NCBI GenBank assembly: GCA_902800345.1
Contig: CADCDO010000051.1
Location: 1 to 41,829 of the forward strand
Reading direction: 5' to 3'
Source: Fibrobacter succinogenes
GTDB taxonomy: Bacteria; Fibrobacterota; Fibrobacteria; Fibrobacterales; Fibrobacteraceae
DNA: 41,829 nt
This document shows positions 33,257 through 40,887 of the stretch, in pieces. The notes below the pieces were generated by a model, which saw nothing but the letters and a program-made list of their open reading frames with translations, was not told the origin of the DNA and searched no databases. Every line of letters begins with the position of its first letter. Positions within the stretch are counted from its first letter, which is position 1. A program made the position numbers and the translations under genes.

Positions 33257-34330
33257 TTAGTTCGCTTCGTAGTCCAAGATGAGTCTGCAAACACCCTGTT
33301 CAACGACGATATTGCTCTGGCGGTACATCACGCGTTCCATTTCCCAGTCGCCTGCGGACCAATGCTTCGGATCGATATCTTCGCCATCGAAATCATCTTG
33401 CCAAGAAAGCGTAAAGGTCTTAGTCGCTTCATCATAGGCATAGGCACGAACATAGTCGATTTGCTGTTCAATCGGAAGACCAATGCCGTTGTCCCACTTA
33501 CCCGTCCAAGAAGGAGTCTTAGATACCCAGAGATTGAAGCGGAGAGATTCTTTTTCGGTGAGGAACTTCACCTGATCGGCGTCAGCGTGAGTACCGCGGC
33601 TCATACCCAACGTATCGCGGCGCACTTCAACGCTGTCAATTTCCCAAGCCACATATTCCGGGGTCCAGACAATCGCGTACAAATGGAATTCCTTCGTGGC
33701 ATCGAATGCGAACGGATGAACGACCTCGGAGGACGTGTTCTTCTTGATGGACGGTTCGGCTTCACGAGTGATGATGTTGGACTGCCACTTGTTCGAATCC
33801 TTGCCGAGAATTTCAATATCGATTTCGTTCCACGGTTCATATTCCTTCATCCAGGAATTGTCGTAGTTCAGGAACATGGAACTCACGGAACCGGAGATGG
33901 CCGCCATCTTCATGCGGGCTTCGAAACGCCCATATTTGAACTGATCGACACCAGTGAGTTCGGCACCGTAGAAGGTATAAGCCTTAGTCGGGTCAAGTTC
34001 CGTCAATGTCGGAACTTTATAGGTGAACTGAGTGTTCGGCGAAGGAACTGTCGCACTGGAAGAGAGCGGATCTGCAATTGCAGAGCTAGAAGAAAGTCCT
34101 GCCGGCGGAACATCAACCGAGCCGGACGATTCACCTACAGGAGGGACAACGGCTTCGGAACTGGACTCCGGAGACGGCGGGACGACCTCGCCCGAAGAGA
34201 GCGGAGCATCCGCAGAGCTGGAGGAAACAGCACCCGTCGGACCCGGAGCAACAAAATTTACATCGGGGTTGGAATCAGAACATGCAACCAAAAGCGCCAC
34301 AGCAACCATAGGAAGGAAAATCTTTTTCAT
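33257..34330 (-). CDS. Circularly permuted GH16 beta-glucanase (lichenase type), lipoprotein
   Basis: 357 residues. Lipobox LLVAC (Cys17), then a long Ser/Pro linker (about 35-98). Catalytic core: YGRFEARMKMAAISGSVSSM (about 133-152), active site EIDIEILG with Glu169, Asp171 and Glu173, then WQSNIIT and LRFNLW strands. The segment FTLSWQDDFDGEDIDPKHW (about 305-324), which is N-terminal in Bacillus lichenases, follows the core, exactly as in the naturally permuted F. succinogenes 1,3-1,4-beta-glucanase. It should cleave mixed-linkage beta-glucan or laminarin-like chains at the cell surface. Monocistronic: own terminator and a promoter in the gap shared with pflB. Confidence 0.95.
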   Translation of the reverse strand: MKKIFLPMVAVALLVACSDSNPDVNFVAPGPTGAVSSSSADAPLSSGEVVPPSPESSSEAVVPPVGESSGSVDVPPAGLSSSSAIADPLSSSATVPSPNTQFTYKVPTLTELDPTKAYTFYGAELTGVDQFKYGRFEARMKMAAISGSVSSMFLNYDNSWMKEYEPWNEIDIEILGKDSNKWQSNIITREAEPSIKKNTSSEVVHPFAFDATKEFHLYAIVWTPEYVAWEIDSVEVRRDTLGMSRGTHADADQVKFLTEKESLRFNLWVSKTPSWTGKWDNGIGLPIEQQIDYVRAYAYDEATKTFTLSWQDDFDGEDIDPKHWSAGDWEMERVMYRQSNIVVEQGVCRLILDYEAN

Positions 34331-34720
34331 AATGACCTCTTTTCTTGTTCATAAGATAGTTTCTGTTTTATCCCCAGGCACGTTAGACGACAGGATTTTC
34401 AAAACTATCTGTATCAACCGTATCGAAAAATCCGTCCAAAAGCGCATTTTTCGTGATTTTCGCCACACTTTACACCTTATTCGAAATCCATCCGGTCATC
34501 AAAGTCTCCCGTACGAAAATTAAAAGTAACTCGTCCTTTCCATTCCCGCTCTTTATGACCGTTTAGACCTTGCCCTCCCCCCGTTTAATATGTATATTGC
34601 GCTTTACAATTAGTTGACAGGGAAAAAAGGAAAAATCGAGTTCGTTCTTTTTTTACAACAGGAAAAGTTAAGTAACTTTTATGGTTGTAATAACAGTAGG
34701 CTCGGAAAAAAAGAGGACAT
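34331..34720. promoter_or_regulatory. Divergent promoter region between GH16 gene and pflB
   Basis: 390 bases between two divergent genes. The half near 34331 holds the GH16 leader. The half near 34720 is AT-rich and holds the pflB leader: a long symmetric hairpin (34653-34690, listed separately), an AAAAAAAGAGGACAT ribosome site and the pflB ATG. A TTGACA at 34614-34619 resembles a -35 box but no good -10 follows at 16-18 bases. No ORF is convincing here. Confidence 0.6.
34653..34690 (+). promoter_or_regulatory. Symmetric two-stem hairpin/dyad in the pflB leader
   Basis: TTACAAC (34653-34659) pairs with GTTGTAA (34684-34690); after a 3/3 internal loop (AGG/ATG), AAAAGTT (34663-34669) pairs with AACTTTT (34674-34680) around AAGT. 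Fourteen perfect pairs in 38 bases, ending 30 bases before the pflB ATG. No T-run follows, so it is not a simple terminator; it could be an operator dyad or a 5'-UTR stabilising or regulatory structure. Confidence 0.75.
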
Positions 34721-36976
34721 ATGCAGGAAGCATGGCTTGGCTTTAGAAACGGTCGTTGGCAAGAAGAAATAAACGTCCGCGACTTCATACAAAAGAACTA
34801 CACCGCTTACGACGGGGACAAATCGTTTTTGCAGGGACCGACCGAGGCTACGAATAAACTTTGGGCCGAACTACAGGACCTCCAGAAGAAAGAAATTGCA
34901 AAGGGCGGCGTCCTCGACATGGATACGGATATCGTTTCCACACTCACAAGCCACCCCGCAGGCTTCATCGCCGAACAGACAAAGGATCTCGAAAAAATCG
35001 TGGGTCTCCAGACGGACAAGCCGCTCAAGCGCGCATTCATGCCGTTCGGCGGAATCAAGATGGCGGAAGAATCCTGCAAAAATTACGGCTACACGCCGAG
35101 CGCTGAACTTCACCGCATTTTCACGGAATTCCACAAGACGCACAACCAAGGCGTTTTCGACGCTTACACGCCTGCCATGCGCATGGCGCGCAAGGCGCAC
35201 ATCATCACCGGCCTCCCGGATACGTATGGCCGCGGCCGCATTGTCGGCGACTACCGCCGTGTAGCGCTCTACGGCGTGGATTACCTCATCGCCCAGAAGA
35301 AAGCCGACAAGGCGCTCTCCGACAACAAGGACATGACCGAACATGTTGTCCGTGAACGCGAAGAACTTGCCGAACAAATCAAGGCTCTAGAAGGCATGAA
35401 GGCCATGGCCAAGATTTACGGCTACGACATCTCGAAGCCGGCCATGAACGCCCGCGAAGCCGTGCAATGGCTCTACTTCGGCTACCTCGCCGCCATCAAG
35501 ACGCAGAACGGAGCCGCCATGAGTGTTGGCCGCGTCTCGACTTTCATCGACATTTACATGACCCGTGACTTGCAAAACGGCGTCATCACCGAGACCGACG
35601 CGCAGGAAATCATCGACCATTTCGTAATGAAACTCCGCATGGTCAAATTCGCCCGCATCACAAGCTACAACGAACTCTTCAGCGGTGACCCGGTGTGGGC
35701 CACACTTGAAGTTGCCGGCCTCGGACAGGACGGTCGCCATCAGGTAACCAAGAACGATTACCGTTTCTTGCACACGCTCGTGAATATGGGCCCATCCCCG
35801 GAACCAAACCTCACGATCCTCTATAGCCCGCGTCTTCCGTACAACTTCAAGAAGTTCGCAGCCGAAATTTCCGTGAAGACGAGCGCCATCCAGTACGAAA
35901 ACGACGACGTGATGCGCCCGATCTGGGGTGACGACTACAGCATTTGTTGCTGCGTTTCTGCCACCCAGACCGGCAAGGAAATGCAGTTCTTCGGCGCCCG
36001 CGCAAACCTCGCGAAGGCTCTCCTATACGCTATCAACGGCGGCAAGGACGAATGCCTCGTCAAGGGTGAACAGGTCGGTCCGGAATATCCTCCTATCTCG
36101 AGCGAATACCTCGACTACGACGAGGTCGTCCACAAATTTGAACTTTACATGGACTGGCTAGCACACTTGTACGTGAATACGCTGAACTTGATTCACTACA
36201 TGCACGACAAGTACTACTACGAAGCCGCCGAAATGGCCCTCATCGATACCGATGTTCGCCGCACATTTGCAACAGGTATCGCAGGCTTCAGCCACGTTGT
36301 CGATAGTCTCTCCGCCATCAAATACGCGAAAGTCAAAGTCATCCGCGACCCGGTTACCGGCCTTGCACAGGACTTCCAGATCGTAGGCGACTTCCCGCGT
36401 TACGGAAACGACGATGACCGCGCAGACGATATCGCCGTTTGGCTTCTCAAGACGTTCATGGCGAAAATCAAGCAAACGCCAACCTACCGCAATTCCGAAG
36501 CGACAACAAGCATTCTCACCATCACTAGCAACGTCGTTTACGGTAAGGCCACAGGCGCTCTCCCAGATGGTCGTAAAGCCGGCGAACCGTTCTCCCCTGG
36601 CGCAAGCCCGAGCTACGGAGCCGAAAAGCACGGTCTCTTGGCTTCGCTCAACTCCGTTGCGAAGATTCCGTACGAATACGCTTTGGACGGCATCAGCAAC
36701 ACGCAGACGATCAACCCGGATGCCCTTGGCCACAACGACGAAGAACGTTACAACAAGCTCGTGCAAGTGCTTGACGGCTACTTCGGACAGAGCAGCCACC
36801 ACCTGAACGTGAACGTATTCGGTGTCGAAAAACTGAAGGACGCCATGGAACACCCGGAAAAGGAAGAATACCAGAACTTCACCATCCGCGTTTCCGGCTA
36901 CGCCGTACGCTTCATCAAACTCACTCGCGAACAGCAGCTCGACGTGATTGCCCGCCAGGCACACGGCGTACTCTAA
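34721..36976 (+). CDS. pflB: Formate C-acetyltransferase (pyruvate formate-lyase)
   Basis: 751-residue cytoplasmic glycyl-radical enzyme converting pyruvate and CoA to acetyl-CoA and formate under anaerobiosis. Catalytic cysteines lie in YSICCCVSATQTGKE (Cys409-411; the pair before VSA is equivalent to Cys418/Cys419 of E. coli), and the radical glycine is Gly726 in RVSGYAVRF. N-terminal WLGFRNGRWQEEINVRDFI and PAMRMARKAHIITGLPDTYG (about 147-166) are classic PflB. AGAGGA precedes the ATG, a leader hairpin lies upstream and a terminator downstream. The activase gene is 2.3 kb further on, not adjacent. Formate is a known fermentation product of Fibrobacter. Confidence 0.98.
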   Translation: MQEAWLGFRNGRWQEEINVRDFIQKNYTAYDGDKSFLQGPTEATNKLWAELQDLQKKEIAKGGVLDMDTDIVSTLTSHPAGFIAEQTKDLEKIVGLQTDKPLKRAFMPFGGIKMAEESCKNYGYTPSAELHRIFTEFHKTHNQGVFDAYTPAMRMARKAHIITGLPDTYGRGRIVGDYRRVALYGVDYLIAQKKADKALSDNKDMTEHVVREREELAEQIKALEGMKAMAKIYGYDISKPAMNAREAVQWLYFGYLAAIKTQNGAAMSVGRVSTFIDIYMTRDLQNGVITETDAQEIIDHFVMKLRMVKFARITSYNELFSGDPVWATLEVAGLGQDGRHQVTKNDYRFLHTLVNMGPSPEPNLTILYSPRLPYNFKKFAAEISVKTSAIQYENDDVMRPIWGDDYSICCCVSATQTGKEMQFFGARANLAKALLYAINGGKDECLVKGEQVGPEYPPISSEYLDYDEVVHKFELYMDWLAHLYVNTLNLIHYMHDKYYYEAAEMALIDTDVRRTFATGIAGFSHVVDSLSAIKYAKVKVIRDPVTGLAQDFQIVGDFPRYGNDDDRADDIAVWLLKTFMAKIKQTPTYRNSEATTSILTITSNVVYGKATGALPDGRKAGEPFSPGASPSYGAEKHGLLASLNSVAKIPYEYALDGISNTQTINPDALGHNDEERYNKLVQVLDGYFGQSSHHLNVNVFGVEKLKDAMEHPEKEEYQNFTIRVSGYAVRFIKLTREQQLDVIARQAHGVL

Positions 36977-37078
36977 CCTGCTCCGCGATTGCGCGACAAC
37001 CTGCAGGACGTCGCTTGAAAAAGAGCGACAAAGCCTCGCGATTGCAAAAAGCCGCGAACGCAGAACCCCGCAATTAAA

Positions 37079-37104
37079 AAGTTCCCCAATCGGGGAACTT
37101 TTTT
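37079..37104 (+). terminator. Rho-independent terminator of pflB
   Basis: AAGTTCCCC (37079-37087) pairs with GGGGAACTT (37092-37100) around AATC, followed by TTTTTT. Strong canonical terminator 102 bases after the pflB stop. Confidence 0.93.
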
Positions 37105-37165
37105 GCATTTGAGAGCACTCTATTGCAAGCGAGAGATGCCGCAAATCCACAAATTTGGCAAAAAA

Positions 37166-37202
37166 TGTTACCAAATCGACTTTTCAAAGCAGTTTGGTAA
37201 CA
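37166..37202. repeat. Inverted repeat 1, TACCAA-N19-TTGGTA
   Basis: Perfect 10-base arms TGTTACCAAA (37166-37175) and TTTGGTAACA (37193-37202). CCAA and TTGG are 19 bases apart, as in the two further copies. Confidence 0.9.
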
Positions 37203-37249
37203 AAATTTCTACTTTATATACAACAAAATTTACTATTCGCCAAACACCA

Positions 37250-37288
37250 ATGCTACCAATCAGTTTTTTTTACAAGCTTTGGTAGCAT
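37250..37288. repeat. Inverted repeat 2, TACCAA-N19-TTGGTA
   Basis: Perfect 10-base arms ATGCTACCAA (37250-37259) and TTGGTAGCAT (37279-37288); 85 bases after copy 1 by half-site position. The right arm is followed by TTT. Confidence 0.9.
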
Positions 37289-37348
37289 TTTAAGACATTT
37301 TTAAGGTCTCACAGTCTTGAAAAAGATTACTTTGTTACAAAATTATGA

Positions 37349-37379
37349 TACCAAATAGAAATTTTTCGGCTTTTTGGTA
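37349..37379. repeat. Inverted repeat 3, TACCAA-N19-TTGGTA
   Basis: TACCAA (37349-37354) and TTGGTA (37374-37379), again with exactly 19 bases between, 95 bases after copy 2. Flanks only partly pair (ATGATACC against GGTAGTAT). TTTTTT follows. Confidence 0.85.
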
Positions 37380-37426
37380 GTATTTTTTCGCAATATCCGC
37401 CTTTTCGCCCCAGTAAAATTTCCAAA

Positions 37427-38143
37427 TTAAGCCTCGATATAATTTTCGTTTTTCCGCCGGCGGGCATACACAGATTCCAAAAACTGGATGACAGAATCCT
37501 TGTCGCGCACAAGCCCACGTTTATGGCTCAAGCAAATACGCGTTGACTTCAGCGACTTCAAAAGCTTAATCTGCTCACCAAGAATCTGCACGTTATACAC
37601 GTCAGGCGTCCCGTGCCCCACCATCGGATAAGTCGCATCGCCCAAGAAAACATAGTCGTCCACAACGAGCGCCAACGAGCCTTTGGCATGGCTGTTTGGA
37701 ATTGGCAAAATCTCGATATGCACGCCATCATCAAACGAAAGCGGCTCCATCACGACATTCTTCACAACGCCTTCAATTTCACCAAATGTTTTTGAAGTGT
37801 AGGCGCCCACGTAAATCGAATCAAAGTCGAGCGAGACTTCGCCACAGCAATGCCGCACGACATTCAGCAAATGGTCGCGATGGAAATGCGAAATGACGAT
37901 GTTCTTTTTAAGTGGAGCCGCGGCATCGTTGCAACATTCGAAATTCGCGGCATTTTCCCCAACTTTACAGTCCGCAAAAACGTGCGGCAAATCATTGATG
38001 AACCGAGCCGCCTCATCACACGCTCCCACATCAAAAATCCACCACGCAGAGTCGCCACGCACGGCAATGACATCCGCACTCAGCGGGTCGTACGACATTT
38101 GCAAATACTGAATTCTATCGGTAAGTTTAACGATTTTCGGCAC
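37427..38143 (-). CDS. Metallo-beta-lactamase-fold hydrolase
   Basis: 238 residues from a GTG at 38143; no clear ribosome binding site. The metal site SHFHRDH (His86, His88, Asp90, His91), a later His in NSHAKGSLALVV, and Asp in VFLGDATYP mark an MBL-fold hydrolase with a binuclear metal centre. Residues 58-78 contain extra cysteines (FADCKVGENAANFECCND). The C-terminus has the LSHKRGLV strand with the final His. Substrate is unknown; the fold covers RNases, glyoxalases, lactonases and more. It starts 24 bases after the small lipoprotein stop and converges on pflB. Confidence 0.9.
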   Translation of the reverse strand: MPKIVKLTDRIQYLQMSYDPLSADVIAVRGDSAWWIFDVGACDEAARFINDLPHVFADCKVGENAANFECCNDAAAPLKKNIVISHFHRDHLLNVVRHCCGEVSLDFDSIYVGAYTSKTFGEIEGVVKNVVMEPLSFDDGVHIEILPIPNSHAKGSLALVVDDYVFLGDATYPMVGHGTPDVYNVQILGEQIKLLKSLKSTRICLSHKRGLVRDKDSVIQFLESVYARRRKNENYIEA

Positions 38144-38167
38144 GACGCCAAAGATAGAAATTTTTAC

Positions 38168-38653
38168 TTACTCTTTATCCTTGTAAACGACGGTGTAAAC
38201 ATCGTTGAAATTCAGATATTTGACGCCAATATACTCTGCAGGAACTTTCACTCTATAATCGGCAAAACAAATGCAATTATGCATGGGACCACGCTCATAA
38301 TCTGGATAATGTTCAAAAACATCATGAACAAACAAAGTATCGTCATGACGTTCCAGTTTGACATCTGTTACATGCCCATATTCGGCACACACCGAAATCG
38401 TATTCAGGAAAAAAACAGCAGAGCCATCTTCGTTCATCACGAAATCAATGGATTCATCCCCCCATTCAGCTCTTTTTGCCAAATGCCCACCGCCGCAAGA
38501 GCCTTTGCCGACTTCGTAAGCCAACGACCCCTGCGCAGACAGATTCGCATCCGAGCCACCAACACCATTATCACCATTTGAGCCATCGGAACAGCCCACA
38601 AGAACTGCAAAAAAAGCGGTCAACGCCACCGAAAACAGTACATTATTTTTCAT
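38168..38653 (-). CDS. Hypothetical lipoprotein
   Basis: 161 residues from the ATG at 38653, set by an AGGAGG six bases upstream. Lipobox VLVGC (Cys21), then a Gly/Asn/Ser-rich linker (DGSNGDNGVGGSD) and a compact Cys-containing domain (GKGSCGGGHLAKRAEW, ISVCAEYGHVTDV, MHNCICFADYRV). No family recognised. Lies upstream of the MBL-fold gene on the same strand with a 24-base gap, so probably co-transcribed. Confidence 0.82.
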   Translation of the reverse strand: MKNNVLFSVALTAFFAVLVGCSDGSNGDNGVGGSDANLSAQGSLAYEVGKGSCGGGHLAKRAEWGDESIDFVMNEDGSAVFFLNTISVCAEYGHVTDVKLERHDDTLFVHDVFEHYPDYERGPMHNCICFADYRVKVPAEYIGVKYLNFNDVYTVVYKDKE

Positions 38654-38784
38654 AAGATTCCTCCTATTCACATCATTAAATATAAGACCGAATTACTCCA
38701 AAATTCTGTTATTTTGCACAAATCATCATCTTTTTTCACGCCGTCAACACTACTTTTTACGTGGTTCGTATTATATAGAACTAT

Positions 38785-39129
38785 TTACTTTCGCAACGCT
38801 ATTACAAGACGCCCTGAAGCATCCAAAAATCGGCCCACTTTTTCACCATGCGCGAACTTGTGACAATCGCACGGTTCACTCACCCACACAGTACCGTCGC
38901 GACTCACCGCCCTAAAAGTAAAACCGAAATTCACTTCTTCGGCATCCACTTTTTCAACGTCAAAGAGCATTTTTCGGTCCAAGTTCTCCATCCAATCCTT
39001 CAAATCCTCAACGAAACATTCCCATTGGATTCCATTACTTTCAATATGTAACGAGCAAGGAGAATTTAAATCGTCTAGACAAAAATCCACAAATTTTCTC
39101 ACATTCTCAGGCATTTCGTCAAGTTTCAT
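38785..39129 (-). CDS. Small hypothetical cytoplasmic protein
   Basis: 114 residues, GAGG eight bases before the ATG. No signal peptide. Begins MKLDEMPENVRKFVDFCLDD and contains a WECFVEDLKDWMENLDR helix and a VNFGFTFRAVSRDGTVWVSE beta hairpin. No family recognised. Divergent from pflA, separated from the lipoprotein gene by an AT-rich gap. Confidence 0.7.
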   Translation of the reverse strand: MKLDEMPENVRKFVDFCLDDLNSPCSLHIESNGIQWECFVEDLKDWMENLDRKMLFDVEKVDAEEVNFGFTFRAVSRDGTVWVSEPCDCHKFAHGEKVGRFLDASGRLVIALRK

Positions 39130-39283
39130 ACATTTACCTCAACTCGTTTATATTTTTACCCATATATTCAATATACTCAATACTAATGTCATATTGTGAC
39201 AAACCAAGCTATTGCGAAAAATCAGGCAATTCCAAATGGCTGGACCCCTCGAAAAATGCGGTTCATTTTTTTATTTTTGGGTC

Positions 39284-40063
39284 ATGACTCTCGGAAGAAT
39301 CAACAAACTCGAAACGTTCGGCTCGGTCGATGGACCGGGAATCCGATTCGTCGTATTTACGCAAGGTTGCCCGATGCGCTGCAAGTTCTGCCACAACCCG
39401 GAAACTTGGGACTTCGGAGCACAAAGCCCGAACGGAGCGGACAACGGTTCATTTGAAATTTCCGCCGAAGACTTGTTGAAAAAAGCCGTTCGCTACAAGC
39501 CCTACTGGGGATGCGACGGAGGCATCACCGTCAGCGGAGGCGAGCCGTTAGCACAAATCGATTTTATGATTGAGTTTTTCGAGGCGGCCAAAGCAGCGGG
39601 AGTCCATACGTGCGTCGATACGAGCGGAATCACATTTAGGCGCACCGGTGAACCGTTCGCGAAAATCGAACGATTGATGAAATCGACAGACCTCTTGCTC
39701 GTTGACATCAAGCACATCGACGCCATCGCGCACAAAGAACTCACGGGACACGGCAACGAAAACATCACCGAATTTTTCCGTTACCTCGACAGCATCGAGA
39801 AACCCATCTGGATCCGCCACGTGCTCGTGCCAGGCATCAGTGACAACGACGAAGCGCTCACACGCACGCGGGACTTCATCCGCACACTTCACAACGTCAA
39901 GCGCGTCGAAGTACTGCCCTACCACGCATTCGCCCTCAGCAAGTACCAGGAACTCGGCATCGACTATGCCCTGACGGACACGCAAACACCCACCGCCGAC
40001 CACGTCAAGAACGCCAATGAAATTCTTGAAACCGCAAAATACACGGGCTGGATGGAGAAATAG
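39284..40063 (+). CDS. pflA: Pyruvate formate-lyase activating enzyme
   Basis: 259 residues from the ATG at 39284, where the family start (LGRINKLETFGSVDGPGIRF) begins; the open frame extends 24 codons upstream without homology. Radical SAM cysteines Cys29, Cys33, Cys36 in GCPMRCKFCHNPETW bind the 4Fe-4S cluster; SAM-binding segment is VSGGEPLAQIDF. It abstracts hydrogen from the PflB glycine to make the radical. Length and motifs are standard. It is separated from pflB by three minus-strand genes, so it has its own promoter in the gap after 39129. Confidence 0.97.
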   Translation: MTLGRINKLETFGSVDGPGIRFVVFTQGCPMRCKFCHNPETWDFGAQSPNGADNGSFEISAEDLLKKAVRYKPYWGCDGGITVSGGEPLAQIDFMIEFFEAAKAAGVHTCVDTSGITFRRTGEPFAKIERLMKSTDLLLVDIKHIDAIAHKELTGHGNENITEFFRYLDSIEKPIWIRHVLVPGISDNDEALTRTRDFIRTLHNVKRVEVLPYHAFALSKYQELGIDYALTDTQTPTADHVKNANEILETAKYTGWMEK

Positions 40064-40659
40064 TTGGTAGAACTTAGAGCTTAGAACTTAGACTAAGTAA
40101 AAAAGAAGATGCACGATGGTTCGGCAGTGCTTCGGCAGGCTCAGCATACCAGCTCACTAACCTTAGGCGGGCATGGTATGATTATTTGAGTAAAAAGTTT
40201 AATTTCAAATGAGATTTCGTCTAAAGCCTAGCGAGAGCAGGAATCAGCTTCGCGTAGCGCATCTTGCAATTCCAGCAAGGATTAAGAAACACAAAAAAAA
40301 AGACGAAGCATAAACTTCGTCTGTCTGATAAGTAAAGGTTTAAAGGCGAGTAGGACAGTACCTTGCACTTTCCAGCAAGGAGGAAGAAACAAGTAAGACG
40401 AGGCGTCGAACCCCGAAGCTATTTAGCCTTTCCAAATTTCGCTCTATAAAAAAGGAGATGCCCGCTCGAAGACGGGCATGACAAGATTGATTAAGTAAAG
40501 GTTTAAAGGCGAGTAGGACAAGGCGTCGAACTTCTGAAGTCATTTAGCCTTTCCAAATTTCGCTCAAAACCGAGCGAGACAAAGAACGCTTTGGCGTAGC
40601 GTATAATAATACGTGAGCCAAAGCGTGATACAGTATCGCGATGTGTTTTCAGCGAAATT
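40064..40659. repeat. Intergenic mosaic of short repeats
   Basis: 596 bases with no gene. Contains TTAGAACTTAG words (about 40070-40090), GGTTCGGCAGTGCTTCGGCAGG (40118-40140), a CTTGCAATTCCAGCAAGGAT hairpin (40263) and a close copy CTTGCACTTTCCAGCAAGGA (about 40362), a hairpin terminator (40301-40322), a repeated block GTAAAGGTTTAAAGGCGAGTAGGAC...TTTAGCCTTTCCAAATTTCGCTC (40329-40444, with a 43-base insertion holding the CCAGCAAGG hairpin, and 40492-40565 without it), and the ATGCCCG...CGGGCAT hairpin (40458-40479). Short ORFs here are repeat translations, not genes. Confidence 0.75.
40293..40322 (-). terminator. Terminator-like hairpin downstream of the gspF fragment
   Basis: AGACGAAG (40301-40308) pairs with CTTCGTCT (40315-40322) around CATAAA; on the minus strand a run of Ts follows (complement of the A run ending at 40300). 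It could end transcription of the F-protein gene. Confidence 0.65.
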
Positions 40660-40887
40660 TTAACCTTTAATTGCGTCGCCCATCGAGAACATCGGCATAT
40701 ACATTGCAATCAAGAGGAAACCGACCGCACCGCCCAAGAACACGATGATGAGCGGTTCAATCATGCTCACGACGGCATCGACGGCTGCATCGACTTCTTC
40801 GTCGTAAAAGTCTGCAAGTTTCAGGAGCATACCGCCGAGGTTACCGGTTTTTTCACCAACACCGGTCATTTGAATCACCATGGGCGG
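40660..40887 (-). pseudogene. C-terminal fragment of a type II secretion/pilus inner-membrane protein F (GspF/PilC)
   Basis: Residues PPMVIQMTGVGEKTG followed by LADFYDEEVDAAVDAVVSMI and EPLIIVFLGGAVGFLLIAMY are the last about 75 residues of a T2SS F / PilC-type platform protein, normally about 400 residues. The ATG at 40881 is only the family's internal methionine: the two preceding codons (CCG CCC, PP) still fit the family, then a TAA at 40891-40893 follows in frame. Homology stops at about 40888, where an unrelated coding sequence on the other strand begins. So this is a 5'-truncated gene or an assembly-join artefact, not a small gene. Confidence 0.85.

Larger units (their letters stand above)
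36977..37426. other. Convergent intergenic region with terminator and three inverted repeats
   Basis: 450 bases between the convergent pflB and MBL genes. After the pflB terminator (to about 37104) the sequence is AT-rich and has no ORF with coding character. It holds three long-loop inverted repeats of the same design (TACCAA, 19 bases, TTGGTA), listed separately. Confidence 0.75.

Noticed and set aside
34614..34619. TTGACA as the pflB -35 box
   Set aside because: No -10-like hexamer at 16-18 bases downstream, and the dyad leader would lie in an odd place; kept only as a remark.
37166..37379. Three evenly spaced repeats as a CRISPR array
   Set aside because: The repeats are inverted arms of 6-10 bases with 19-base loops, 85 and 95 bases apart, and no direct repeat of CRISPR length or cas gene is present.
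40340..40709. Two overlapping minus-strand small ORFs (67 and 68 codons)
   Set aside because: They translate the duplicated intergenic repeat and share repeated peptide words; no ribosome sites or homology.
40660..40881. A genuine 73-residue membrane protein
   Set aside because: The sequence before its methionine still matches GspF/PilC (PP), so the ATG is internal to a truncated longer gene.
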